Assembly: GCA_947464335.1 (NCBI GenBank)
Contig: CANHWG010000022.1
Span: 1-41,653 of the forward strand
From: Flavobacteriaceae bacterium
GTDB taxonomy: Bacteria; Bacteroidota; Bacteroidia; Flavobacteriales; Flavobacteriaceae
Direction: 5' to 3'
DNA: 41,653 nt
The notes below the pieces were generated by a model. It made no database searches and was not told the DNA's origin. It saw only the letters and a program-made list of their open reading frames with translations. This document shows positions 1 through 8,394 of the stretch, in pieces (position 1 is the stretch's first letter; each line of letters starts with the position of its first letter). The position numbers and the translations under genes were made by a program.

Positions 1-1
1 G

Positions 2-1540
2 ATACGTGTGGAGAATAACCAAGTAGACTATCAAGGGGACAATTGTTACGTACTGGTAGAACAAGCCTTGAAGGTGAATCCACTGCCAACAGTAATACAA
101 CCACTAGCGCCATTTAGAGCTTGTGATGATAATGCCGATGGTATTACCGTGTTTAACTTGACAGACACTGATTTGACAGAACAAATCTTAGGCGCTACTC
201 AATTACCGGCTGATTATACCATTAGCTACTATACCACAGCAGTGGGAGCCAATCCGTTTACCAATACAGGAGAAACACCACTACCATCGAGTTATACCAA
301 TACAAGTTCACCAAACACTCAGAGGGTTTATATCCGAGTAGTGAACAATGCGACAGGCTGTGTGAATGCCACGGGAGTATTAGACTTAGTAGTTGAGGAT
401 TATGCTACAGCTACCTCACCAGCGGTGTATCATATCTGTGATAGCGATGCCAATGTGTTTGATGGAGTGGAGACAATTGATTTAAATCAGTTTGCAGCGG
501 GAATAGTAGGCACACAAGATCCACTAGTCTTCTTATTGAGTTACTATACGAGTTTAGCCAATGCAGTGGCGGGAACCAATCCGCTAAGTGTTGCTGAGAT
601 TGCTGCTTATCAAACCGATGCGGATACGGATACCATTTGGGTCAAGGTAGAGAATAGCAGTAATAGCATTACACCGTTCTGTTATGCAATTGCACAAATA
701 GACATTATCATAGAGCGTAGACCTAATCCGGTTATCAGTACGGCCAATGGTGTTAATACGATTTGTGTTGACTTTGTTAGTGGTTTAGTAGTTCGAGACT
801 TAACCTTGAATAGTGGTATTACTAATCCGGGCAATTATACTTTTGCGTGGTTTGAAACGGGAGATTTAACTACTGTTTTAGGAACAGGTTCAACCTATAC
901 GGTAGACACTGCATCGGCTACACCGGCTACTCCAAGAAATTATGTGGTACAGGTGAGCAATAACACTCCAGGATCTATTTTATGTGATACAACTTCGCAA
1001 GCTTTCTCAGTAATACAATCTGGGCAAGCGGTTATCCCAGCGGGCACTGTAGGATATGTGATTAGTAACGGCTTTAGTGAGTTGCAAACCATTACGGTAA
1101 ACATTGTAGGATATGGCGATTATCAATACAGTTTGGATGATGGACCACGACAAGATAGTAATGTGTTTGTGAATGTTGCTTTAGGACCACATACCATTAG
1201 AGTATGGGATAATGCAGGTGGTGTGGCCTATAGCTGTGAAGAATTAGTCATAGCGATAGTTCAAACCATTGATTACCCGTATTATTTTACGCCCAACGGA
1301 GATGGAATACACGATACTTGGAATATTGTTGGATTAAGCACACAACTTAACGCCAAAATTTATATATTTGACCGCTTTGGAAAACTAATTAAGCAAATCA
1401 GTTCAAATGGACAAGGTTGGGACGGAACGTATAACGGACGCCTTTTACCTGCTGATGATTACTGGTTTACAGTTGATTATGTTGAGCCAAATGAAGGAAA
1501 CACAAAACAATTTAAAGCCCATTTCTCATTAAAAAGATAA
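2..1540 (+). CDS. T9SS type B sorting domain protein, 3' part
   Basis: This is the C-terminal part of a large secreted or surface protein. The frame is open to the window edge, so the gene begins upstream and the GTG at position 8 is an internal Val codon. The visible 512 residues hold repeated beta-sandwich-like modules of roughly 120 residues with recurring segments such as VRVVNNATGC, WVKVENSS and VVQVSNNTPG and paired Cys residues, as in large Bacteroidetes adhesins. The last about 90 residues form the gliding-motility-associated C-terminal domain: YYFTPNGDGIHDTW, then IYIFDRFGKLI, GWDGTYNG and a final FSLKR. In the family this domain directs export through the type IX secretion system and is the type B class, which depends on SprF-like partners. 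Such a partner begins 5 nt downstream, which supports co-transcription. Ligand and total size cannot be told from here. Confidence 0.93.
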   Translation: MRVENNQVDYQGDNCYVLVEQALKVNPLPTVIQPLAPFRACDDNADGITVFNLTDTDLTEQILGATQLPADYTISYYTTAVGANPFTNTGETPLPSSYTNTSSPNTQRVYIRVVNNATGCVNATGVLDLVVEDYATATSPAVYHICDSDANVFDGVETIDLNQFAAGIVGTQDPLVFLLSYYTSLANAVAGTNPLSVAEIAAYQTDADTDTIWVKVENSSNSITPFCYAIAQIDIIIERRPNPVISTANGVNTICVDFVSGLVVRDLTLNSGITNPGNYTFAWFETGDLTTVLGTGSTYTVDTASATPATPRNYVVQVSNNTPGSILCDTTSQAFSVIQSGQAVIPAGTVGYVISNGFSELQTITVNIVGYGDYQYSLDDGPRQDSNVFVNVALGPHTIRVWDNAGGVAYSCEELVIAIVQTIDYPYYFTPNGDGIHDTWNIVGLSTQLNAKIYIFDRFGKLIKQISSNGQGWDGTYNGRLLPADDYWFTVDYVEPNEGNTKQFKAHFSLKR

Positions 1541-1545
1541 TTAAA

Positions 1546-2544
1546 ATGAATTTTAGAAAGATTTATTTATTAGCAATCCTACTGGTTGCACAATTTGCAA
1601 ATTCACAAGAAGGATTACCTGTTTATTCAGATTATTTGTCTGATAATTATTATTTACTTCATCCATCTATGGCAGGAGCAGCTAGCTGTGCAAAACTTAG
1701 ATTAACAGGAAGACAACAATGGTTTGGACAAAAAGATGCTCCAGCGTTACAAACCTTAAGTTTTAATGGAGCTTTAGGTGAACGGTCAGGTGGTGGAATG
1801 ATAGTTTTTAACGACAAAAATGGTTATCATTCACAAACTGGAATGAAGTTAACTTATGCACATCATATTATGTTTTCTCGAGATAATATTGACTTAAACC
1901 AACTCTCGTTTGGTATGAGCGTAGGTTTTATACAAAGTAGTTTAGATGAAAGTACATTTTATGATAACAATCCAACCTTTGACCCAATAATATTTGGTTC
2001 TATTCAAAGATCTACTTATTTTAATGTTGATATTGGAGCTTCCTATAATTTTCTAGATTTTTATGTACATGCTACTGTTAAAAATGCTTTAGCAAGTGAA
2101 AGAAAACTCTACACTGACAGTGAGCCTGTAAACTTGCGACGCTTCATTTTGAATTCTGGGTATACTTTTGGTGATCCTGAAGGTCTTCTTTGGGAACCTT
2201 CTTTTATGTTTCAATTAGTAACACTCACCCAAGAAAAAACAGTAGATCTTAATTTAAAAGCTTATAAAAACTTAGAATTTGGTAAATTATGGGGAGGACT
2301 TTCTTATAGAAGAAGTTTAGACGGAGCCCAATATGTACAAGAAAATGGAGTAGCTGATCAAAAATTACAGTATGTAACTCCAATACTTGGGATTAACTTC
2401 AAAAACTATATGCTTTCCTATACTTATTCTCAATTAGTTGGTGATGTAAATTTTGATGCTGGTGGATTTCATCAACTAACATTAGGTATTAACTTATTTT
2501 GCAAACCAGAAAAATACCACTGTAATTGTCCTGCGATTAATTAA
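1546..2544 (+). CDS. PorP/SprF family type IX secretion membrane protein
   Basis: The 332-residue product has a signal peptide (MNFRKIYLLAILLVAQFANSQ) followed by the PorP/SprF signature: a YLSDNYYLLHPSMAGA segment near residue 30, GRQQWFG near residue 56, and alternating beta strands to the end. Length is usual for the family. In Flavobacterium johnsoniae SprF is needed for secretion of the adhesin SprB, and SprF-like genes commonly sit just downstream of genes for type B CTD proteins. The gene starts 5 nt after the stop of such a gene and is followed by a strong hairpin terminator, so the two form the end of one transcription unit. The C-terminus is Cys-rich (FCKPEKYHCNC). Assignment to the family is firm; exclusive pairing with the upstream protein is inferred from position. 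Confidence 0.94.
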   Translation: MNFRKIYLLAILLVAQFANSQEGLPVYSDYLSDNYYLLHPSMAGAASCAKLRLTGRQQWFGQKDAPALQTLSFNGALGERSGGGMIVFNDKNGYHSQTGMKLTYAHHIMFSRDNIDLNQLSFGMSVGFIQSSLDESTFYDNNPTFDPIIFGSIQRSTYFNVDIGASYNFLDFYVHATVKNALASERKLYTDSEPVNLRRFILNSGYTFGDPEGLLWEPSFMFQLVTLTQEKTVDLNLKAYKNLEFGKLWGGLSYRRSLDGAQYVQENGVADQKLQYVTPILGINFKNYMLSYTYSQLVGDVNFDAGGFHQLTLGINLFCKPEKYHCNCPAIN

Positions 2545-2556
2545 TTCAAATATATC

Positions 2557-2586
2557 TGTCCCGATTTTATCGGGACACTTTTTTTA
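2557..2586 (+). terminator. Rho-independent terminator after the PorP/SprF gene
   Basis: A perfect 9-bp stem (TGTCCCGAT / ATCGGGACA) with a three-T loop is followed by a run of T. It lies 12 nt after the PorP/SprF stop and its T tract ends only a few bases before the ATG at 2590, so the next gene has almost no room for a promoter downstream of the hairpin. Confidence 0.9.
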
Positions 2587-2589
2587 AGT

Positions 2590-3105
2590 ATGATTATAAA
2601 AGCTGTAAACGGCAAAACTCCTCTAATTCCAAAAGACTGCTTTGTGGCTGAAAATGCTACAATAGTTGGAGATGTTACTTTGGGCAAACAATGTAGCATT
2701 TGGTTCAATGCCGTAATAAGAGGCGATGTGCATTACATCAAAATTGGAAATAAAGTGAATATACAAGATGGTGCCATTATACATTGCACCTATCAAAAAC
2801 ATCCAACGGAGATTGGCAATAATGTTTCTATTGGGCATAATGCTATTGTTCATGGTTGTAAAATACACGATAATGTATTGATTGGTATGGGCGCTATCGT
2901 AATGGATAACTGTGTAGTTGAAAGCCATTCGATTATTGCTGCTGGTGCAGTAGTTACGCAAAACACGGTAATCGAATCTGGTTCGATCTATGCTGGTGTT
3001 CCTGCTAAAAAAGTAAAAGACATCGATCAGTCTGATTTTGCTGGGGAAATTGAGCGCATCTCGAATAACTATGTAATGTATTCGGGTTGGTATAAGGAAG
3101 AATAA
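2590..3105 (+). CDS. Gamma-carbonic anhydrase-like hexapeptide repeat protein
   Basis: The 171-residue protein belongs to the YrdA/PaaY/CaiE-like gamma-carbonic anhydrase group of left-handed beta-helix proteins. Hexapeptide repeats run from about residue 20 to 135 (IVGDVTLGKQCSIWFNAVIR, then VSIGHNAIVHGCKIHDNVLI). The three metal-binding His are in place: His65 (GAIIHCTY), His83 (IGHNA) and His88 (VHGC). Family members are trimers that bind Zn or Fe; only some have measured carbonic anhydrase activity, so the reaction is uncertain. It starts 4 nt after the T tract of a terminator, so it either has a promoter overlapping the hairpin or depends on read-through. The next gene, murI, converges on it, with a repeat element between them. 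Confidence 0.93.
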   Translation: MIIKAVNGKTPLIPKDCFVAENATIVGDVTLGKQCSIWFNAVIRGDVHYIKIGNKVNIQDGAIIHCTYQKHPTEIGNNVSIGHNAIVHGCKIHDNVLIGMGAIVMDNCVVESHSIIAAGAVVTQNTVIESGSIYAGVPAKKVKDIDQSDFAGEIERISNNYVMYSGWYKEE

Positions 3106-3128
3106 AGAAATCTTTTTGATTGGTTTTT

Positions 3129-3244
3129 AGCCCTGATGGAAGCGATACCCTGCCTGCCGGCAGGCAGGCGAAGTAAAGCTGACAGCAGGATTATGGCGGA
3201 TAAAAATTCCCGAACGTCCTGCCTGCCGGCAGGCAGGTTGGCTG
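3129..3244. repeat. Intergenic palindromic repeat element (two copies of a 20-bp perfect palindrome)
   Basis: Two identical copies of the self-complementary 20-mer CCTGCCTGCCGGCAGGCAGG lie at 3149-3168 and 3218-3237, in otherwise AT-rich DNA. They are set within a longer string beginning TAGCCCTGATGGAAGCG and ending GGCTGCTAAAAA, which resembles dispersed intergenic repeats I recognise from Flavobacterium. The element fills the space between the convergent gamma-carbonic anhydrase and murI genes and abuts the murI stop codon (3245-3247). Either palindrome alone can form a hairpin, and the two copies can pair with each other. It may act as a bidirectional transcription end, since no ordinary terminator is visible here. 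Function is unknown; the sequence pattern is direct observation. Confidence 0.8.
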
Positions 3245-4024
3245 CTAAAAATCGACACATTTCACTTCATATACATGGTTTAGTATTTCAACTAAAACAC
3301 TTGGATTGGAGTTGGAATAAAAAATCGCCTTTCCGTTATTTGGCTCAATATTCAAAGCTCCCTTTTCTTCCAATACTTTTTTGGTCTGACGTGCTACCGC
3401 TTCGCCCGAATCAATAATTTTAATATGCTTTGGAAGTATTTTTTTTATTTGTGGAATGAGATAGGGATAATGACTGCAACCAAGTACCAAATAGTCAATA
3501 TTAGCTTCGATCATTGGTTCAAGATATTGATGGAGTAATAAATCCATTTCTTTGGAATTGATTTCTCCATTTTCGATAAGCCCAACTAATCCATGACCTA
3601 TTTGTTCGATGATTTTGGTGTCCTGGTATTTCTGCACTGTTTGATGAAATAGCTCGCTGTTTAGTGTGCCTTGTGTAGCTAATATCCCTATGATGTGCTT
3701 TTCTGAATTGACTGCTGCTGGTTTTATGGCTGGCTCAATGCCGATAAAGGGAACATTGTATTTAGCTCTTAATTCCTTAATAGCATTGGTTGTTGCGGTA
3801 TTACAAGCAACTACTATAATTTTGCAATTTTGATTAAGGAGATATTCTGTATTTTTAAAACATAACCGGATAATTTCTTCCTTTGACTTTTGTCCGTAGG
3901 GTGCGTTTTTACTATCGGCAAGATAAATGGTATCTTCATTAGGAAGCAAATCGTTGATGGCCGCCCATATAGAGGTTCCGCCAATGCCAGAATCAAAAAG
4001 CCCAATAGGATTGTTATTGCTCAT
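3245..4024 (-). CDS. murI: Glutamate racemase
   Basis: MurI interconverts L- and D-glutamate to supply D-Glu for peptidoglycan precursors in the cytoplasm. The 259-residue product has the usual length. The N-terminal IGLFDSGIGG holds Asp11, and the two catalytic Cys are Cys74 in VVACNTATTNA and Cys183 in LGCSHYPYL, with GIEPAIKPA at about residue 95. The ATG at 4024 lies only 5 nt after a TACTTTTG element (4037-4030, minus strand) that matches the Bacteroidetes -7 consensus, so the message may be nearly leaderless. The terminator of the upstream omp operon sits just before it. The stop codon abuts the GC-rich palindromic repeat. Confidence 0.97.
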   Translation of the reverse strand: MSNNNPIGLFDSGIGGTSIWAAINDLLPNEDTIYLADSKNAPYGQKSKEEIIRLCFKNTEYLLNQNCKIIVVACNTATTNAIKELRAKYNVPFIGIEPAIKPAAVNSEKHIIGILATQGTLNSELFHQTVQKYQDTKIIEQIGHGLVGLIENGEINSKEMDLLLHQYLEPMIEANIDYLVLGCSHYPYLIPQIKKILPKHIKIIDSGEAVARQTKKVLEEKGALNIEPNNGKAIFYSNSNPSVLVEILNHVYEVKCVDF

Positions 4025-4029
4025 AGAAA

Positions 4030-4037
4030 CAAAAGTA
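4030..4037 (-). promoter_or_regulatory. Possible -7 element of murI, very close to the start codon
   Basis: TACTTTTG on the minus strand fits TAnnTTTG exactly and ends 5 nt before the murI ATG. A -33 element is not convincing: only TTC is present about 20 nt upstream, inside the terminator hairpin of the preceding operon. If used, it would give a leader of almost no length. Confidence 0.4.
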
Positions 4038-4079
4038 AAAAAAACTGCTCTATTCCCGAAGCTTCGGGAGAGCAGTTTT
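4036..4079 (-). terminator. Rho-independent terminator of the bamA-ompH operon
   Basis: Reading the minus strand, AAAACTGCTCT and its complement enclose a second inverted repeat CCCGAAG/CTTCGGG, giving a long stem, and the hairpin is followed by a run of eight T. It lies about 40 nt after the short ompH stop and ends within 12-15 nt of the murI start. Confidence 0.88.
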
Positions 4080-4117
4080 TAAAATATAATTTTGTGAGAA
4101 TCTAAAAAAAATTCAGA

Positions 4118-4618
4118 TTAAAATCCTAAATCCTTTTTAACATCTGCTGTTAAATCTGGACCATCAGCTAAAAGTAAGTCAGCAATATTTAAAACGTACT
4201 GATATCCTTTCGCTTTTCCTACTTTAGAAATAGAAGCTTTGATTTTATCCATTAATGGTTTAACCATATCTGCTTCTTTCTTTTGCAATTCTTTTTGAGC
4301 ATTATCTCTATAATCTGTAATACGCTTCACTAAATCTTGCACTTCAGTTTGACGGGTTGCATTTACAGCATCACCTACTGTTGAAGCTTCCTGATCGTAT
4401 TTTTTGATTTTGTTTTGATATTCCTCTGCCATTGTTTTGTATTCAGCATCGTAGGTTCCGCTCAATTTTTCTAATTGTTTTTGAGCATCAATCATTGCAG
4501 GCATTTTAGAAATTAACTCATTTACATCTACATGTGCGGCTTTAGCTTGTGCGTTAATAGTATAAGTTGTACCTAAAAATAACACTGTAGCTAGTAGTAA
4601 TGATTTCAATCGTTTCAT
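4118..4618 (-). CDS. OmpH/Skp family periplasmic chaperone (short paralogue)
   Basis: The 166-residue product has a cleavable signal peptide (MKRLKSLLLATVLFLGTTYTINAQA) and then the OmpH/Skp core: AHVDVNELISKMPAM, a long charged coiled-coil from about residue 45 to 120, and a closing strand region (GYQYVLNIADLLLADGPDLT). Skp-type proteins are trimeric periplasmic holdases for unfolded outer-membrane proteins. The length matches the family. It is the last gene of the DUF6089-uppS-bamA-ompH-ompH operon, 29 nt after the long paralogue, and is followed by a strong terminator. Placement directly behind bamA supports a role in outer-membrane protein biogenesis. Which of the two paralogues is the main chaperone cannot be told. 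Confidence 0.93.
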   Translation of the reverse strand: MKRLKSLLLATVLFLGTTYTINAQAKAAHVDVNELISKMPAMIDAQKQLEKLSGTYDAEYKTMAEEYQNKIKKYDQEASTVGDAVNATRQTEVQDLVKRITDYRDNAQKELQKKEADMVKPLMDKIKASISKVGKAKGYQYVLNIADLLLADGPDLTADVKKDLGF

Positions 4619-4647
4619 TTTAAAAAGTATTAATTAATTATTATTTA

Positions 4648-5640
4648 TTATTCTGTTTTTGGTTTATTTTTCTCTTCTCTTGCTTTTTTTGCTGCTTCTC
4701 TATCTTCTAACGCTTTTTTCTTTTTCTCTTCTAAAGCTTTTTTTCTGTCTTCTAAAAGTTTTGCTCTTTCAGCAGCTTTTACCACTTTAGGATCTACAAC
4801 TGTTGTAGAATCTGAAACCGGTTTATTATCATCGGTTGGAGGAACAGCATCAGCAACAGGTTTCTCTTTAGCAGTAACCGTGCCATTTTTTTTAGCGGCT
4901 TTGGCATCTAATAATTCTTGTCTTTTAGCAGCTTGTTCCGCTCTTTTAGCTTCTGCTGCAGCTTTTTTATCAGCAACTGCTTTTTCACGAGCTTGTTTTT
5001 TCTCTTCTAGTATTCGTTTTCTTTCCGTCAAAGCTGGATTTTCATCAGCAACATCTTCTTGATATTCTTTTTTAGCTTGTTCTTTAAGCTCTTTTTTACT
5101 TAACTGCTCTCTTTTTTCAGCTCTGGTAATTACTCTGATAACTTGGTCGCTAATATCAAACCTCTTTGCTGCAAAAAGCATGGTTAAATCTGATGATTTA
5201 TCAAAAACAAAGTCAAATTTTTTAGCTTCTGCTATGTCTTGAACCGCTGTAAAGACTTGGTCTTGAATTGGCTTTACCAAAACTGCTTTTTGCGTCATTA
5301 AATCACCATTAGGACCAAATTTCTTTTGTTGGAATTCTAAAAGTTCATCCTCTTGAAATTTTATTTCTTCCTCTCTTTCATCTATTAATTCTTTGGTCAA
5401 TAAAGCTCTTTCTGTTTTTAAAGCATCCTTAAGTTTTGCTATTTCGATTTTTTTGGCTTCAATATCTTGTTTCCATTTTTGTGCTTTTTGTTCTAGTTGA
5501 CTTTTAGCTTCACTATAATCGGGCACATTTTGTAAAATATACTCCATATCTATGTAGCCAATTTTGACTCCTCTTGTTTGAGCATTTGACTGAAAAACAG
5601 TGCACAAAACTACTATTATTATTGCAAAATATTTTTTCAT
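4648..5640 (-). CDS. OmpH/Skp family protein with a long Lys/Ala/Glu-rich tail
   Basis: The 330-residue protein starts with a signal peptide (MKKYFAIIIVVLCTVFQSNAQT) and an OmpH/Skp core to about residue 175 (VKIGYIDMEYILQNVPDY, coiled coil, then KFDFVFDKSSDLTMLF). It then continues for about 155 residues of low-complexity KA/KE/RE-rich sequence predicted to be helical, interrupted by a Pro/Asp/Ser/Thr segment near residue 265. The tail doubles the usual Skp length of about 160-170 residues and resembles the helical linkers of TolA-like proteins in composition only. The gene lies 36 nt after bamA and 29 nt before the short ompH paralogue. Chaperone function is inferred from the core domain; what the tail does is unknown. 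Confidence 0.92.
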   Translation of the reverse strand: MKKYFAIIIVVLCTVFQSNAQTRGVKIGYIDMEYILQNVPDYSEAKSQLEQKAQKWKQDIEAKKIEIAKLKDALKTERALLTKELIDEREEEIKFQEDELLEFQQKKFGPNGDLMTQKAVLVKPIQDQVFTAVQDIAEAKKFDFVFDKSSDLTMLFAAKRFDISDQVIRVITRAEKREQLSKKELKEQAKKEYQEDVADENPALTERKRILEEKKQAREKAVADKKAAAEAKRAEQAAKRQELLDAKAAKKNGTVTAKEKPVADAVPPTDDNKPVSDSTTVVDPKVVKAAERAKLLEDRKKALEEKKKKALEDREAAKKAREEKNKPKTE

Positions 5641-5676
5641 TATAAGTATGATTTATAAATTGAATACCAAATATAA

Positions 5677-8394
5677 TTAAAATTGTTGACCAATTATAAA
5701 ATGTGTTTCCCAACCATTAGGAGTTGATGTACCTGACGAACCATTAAAACCAGGAAGTCCATCAAAACCATGTGCAAAATCAATTCCTAACAATCCAAAC
5801 GCAGGCATAAATACTCTTAATCCGAATCCAGCTGAACGTTGAAGTACAAACGGATTATATTCTTTAAACGTATTATACGATGCCCCTGCTTCTAAAAAAC
5901 TTAAAGCATAAATTGACGCTGCTGCTTTTAATGTTAAAGGATACCGTAACTCTAGTGAGAATTTATTATAAACTGTTGCTCCATCTATTGATGATAATGA
6001 TTGATTAGGATACCCTCTTAATTGTATAATTTCTCTACCATCTAGGGCAAAGTTTGCCAAACCATCTCCACCAAGAAAGAATCTTTCAAACGGCACTAAT
6101 CCTCTAGCATTATTATAGGCACCTAAATATCCAAACTCTCCTAAAGCTCTTAGCACTAATGCTTTCGATTGAGACCCCGCTAACCTTGTATACCAATCTG
6201 CTTTAAATTTAATCTTGTAATATTCCAACCAATTAAATCGTTCTTGATCTACTTTCCCTCTATCTGCTGAAGCAACTTCAAAATTTTGGCCAACTGTTTG
6301 GTAAGCACCTGAACCAGAAGCAGTCTCTTGCAAATAATCGTTTACTTGTGGAAGTTCACCCGAAGAATTAGGCACTATATTTAAACCACCATTTTCTCTG
6401 TAACGTAATTTATATTCTTCTTGATTTTCTAAATTGGCGTAATCAATACCGTTAAATGCAGAATAGGGTAGGGTAAATTTAGCCGAAACACTAAATTCAG
6501 AACCCGAAGTTGGGAATATAGGGTTAACTCCTTTGTTATTTCTTGTCAATCCAACAGTATAGGCAAGGTTTCTTGATGCTCCATCTCCAAATGTAAATAG
6601 TCCCGTATTATAATTATTTAAATCATAGAATTGATAACTTACCGAGCTTTGAAACACAAAATAATCATCGGGGATTGTTAATCTTTTTGCTATTCCCAGC
6701 GATAAAGTAGTAATATTAAAACTTTTATTTCGATCTACATCTCTAGAATTTCCCGAAAAAAGGAATTGTTTACTGTGTGATAAGGAACCCGAAAAATTTA
6801 AAGGTTTTTTTCCTCCTAGCCAAGGCTCTGAAAAAGACAAACTATAGGTTTGAAAAAAAGCACTCGCTTGCAAACGTAAGGAAACTTTTTGCCCATCTCC
6901 CATAGGTAATGGTCTATAGGCGTCTTTCTTGAATAAATTTCTTGCAGAAAAATTATTAAATGACAAACCTAATGTACCTATAAATCCTCCGCCTCCATAA
7001 CCTCCTTGAAGCTCAATCTGACTTGACCCTTTTTCAACTACATTATATTCGATATCAACAGTTCCTGCTGCTGGGTCTACGTTTTTAAATTTTGGATCTA
7101 TCGCTTCAGGATCAAAGAAACCTAATTGACCTATTTCACGTATAGTTCTTACTAAGTCATCCTTGCTGTATTTTTGTCCCGGTTTAGTTTTTAATTCACG
7201 ATAAATTACTCTATCATTTGTTTTGTCATTACCTACAACTGTAATGTTATTAAAATAAGCTATTGGTCCTTCTGTAACTCTAATTTCAAAATCAATTGAA
7301 TCGTTAGCGGTTCTAACTTCAACAGCATTAACGTTTGAAAACAAATATCCATTATTTTGATATAAGTTTGTTATATCATCACCATCTGGTTTAGATTTAT
7401 CTGCAATTCTTTTTTCTAACAAAACTCCGTTATAAGTATCTCCTTTTTTAATACCAAGTACTCTTCCTAATAACTGATCAGAATACACAGAGTTTCCAAG
7501 AAATTTAATATTACCGAATCGGTATTTTTTACCTTCCTCTACACTAATATTTACAGCCAGCTTTGTTTTCTTTGCATTTAAATAAACAGAGTCACTTCTA
7601 ACTCTTGCATCTCTAAATCCTTTTTCCTTATATTTTTCAACTATTGAAGTTAAATCTTCTTTGTATTTGTCTTTGATAAATTTTGAAGCTTTAAAAATCC
7701 GTATTGGATTGATTTGCTTTGTATTTTTCATGGCCTTTCTCAGTTTTTTATCTGAGAATTTTTCATTGCCATCAAAAGTAATTTTTGAAATCTTGAGTTT
7801 ATCTCCTTTATCTATATTTACAAGCATTTTCACTTGATTTCCTTCTGTGGTGTCGGGAATAGTGTTTATAAAAACTTTAGTATTAAAATATCCGTCTTTT
7901 TTATACTTGTTTTCGATATAATTGCGGGTAGTTGTAATTAAATTTTCATTTACGATTTTCCCTTTGGTCAATGAGTTATCTTTTATTAAAGCTTCAACTT
8001 TTGATTTTTTAACTCCTTGAATTTTAACTTCATTCAGTTTGGGAAGTTCTACAATATCTAAATCTAGCCAAATACTATCGCCTTCAATCTTATTTACATA
8101 AAAATCTATATCACTAAAAAGACCTAGCTTACCAAGTTTTTTTATAGCGTTACTGGTTTCTTCACCCGGAACGGTTAATTGTTGCCCTTTCTCTAAACCA
8201 GTAAAAGTTACAACTGTTTGTTCGTTGTAACTAATTTTACCATTAACTTTAACAGTAGCTAAAATATATTTTTTTCCTTGATCAAAAGGTAATCTATCTT
8301 GAGCTTGTAGATGAAAAACACTTCCAAATAATATGATAAATAGAAATGTTTTTATAGAATGAATATGCACTGAAATTTTATTTAATTTGTTCAC
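5677..8394 (-). CDS. bamA: Outer membrane protein assembly factor BamA
   Basis: BamA is the Omp85-family barrel that folds and inserts outer-membrane proteins. After a signal peptide ending FHLQAQ come POTRA domains over about residues 30-440, recognisable from repeats such as LPKLNEVKIQGVKKSKVEAL and ITFDGNEKFSDKKLRKAM. The barrel follows, with the Omp85 hallmark QLRGYPNQS (the L6 RGF/Y motif) near residue 790 and a final IGQQF ending in Phe. The ATG at 8502 lies deep in uppS and would bury the signal peptide, so I reject it. GTG at 8394 (overlap of 17 nt with uppS) gives 905 residues; GTG at 8370, just after the uppS stop, gives 897 and is almost equally likely. The gene lies between uppS and two ompH genes in one operon. 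Confidence 0.93.
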   Translation of the reverse strand: MNKLNKISVHIHSIKTFLFIILFGSVFHLQAQDRLPFDQGKKYILATVKVNGKISYNEQTVVTFTGLEKGQQLTVPGEETSNAIKKLGKLGLFSDIDFYVNKIEGDSIWLDLDIVELPKLNEVKIQGVKKSKVEALIKDNSLTKGKIVNENLITTTRNYIENKYKKDGYFNTKVFINTIPDTTEGNQVKMLVNIDKGDKLKISKITFDGNEKFSDKKLRKAMKNTKQINPIRIFKASKFIKDKYKEDLTSIVEKYKEKGFRDARVRSDSVYLNAKKTKLAVNISVEEGKKYRFGNIKFLGNSVYSDQLLGRVLGIKKGDTYNGVLLEKRIADKSKPDGDDITNLYQNNGYLFSNVNAVEVRTANDSIDFEIRVTEGPIAYFNNITVVGNDKTNDRVIYRELKTKPGQKYSKDDLVRTIREIGQLGFFDPEAIDPKFKNVDPAAGTVDIEYNVVEKGSSQIELQGGYGGGGFIGTLGLSFNNFSARNLFKKDAYRPLPMGDGQKVSLRLQASAFFQTYSLSFSEPWLGGKKPLNFSGSLSHSKQFLFSGNSRDVDRNKSFNITTLSLGIAKRLTIPDDYFVFQSSVSYQFYDLNNYNTGLFTFGDGASRNLAYTVGLTRNNKGVNPIFPTSGSEFSVSAKFTLPYSAFNGIDYANLENQEEYKLRYRENGGLNIVPNSSGELPQVNDYLQETASGSGAYQTVGQNFEVASADRGKVDQERFNWLEYYKIKFKADWYTRLAGSQSKALVLRALGEFGYLGAYNNARGLVPFERFFLGGDGLANFALDGREIIQLRGYPNQSLSSIDGATVYNKFSLELRYPLTLKAAASIYALSFLEAGASYNTFKEYNPFVLQRSAGFGLRVFMPAFGLLGIDFAHGFDGLPGFNGSSGTSTPNGWETHFIIGQQF

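Noticed and set aside
3069..3417. Small frames on both strands containing LPAGR(Q) peptides
   Set aside because: They are translations of the duplicated palindrome CCTGCCTGCCGGCAGGCAGG and overlap murI or the carbonic anhydrase gene; the same peptide on both strands is a repeat artefact.
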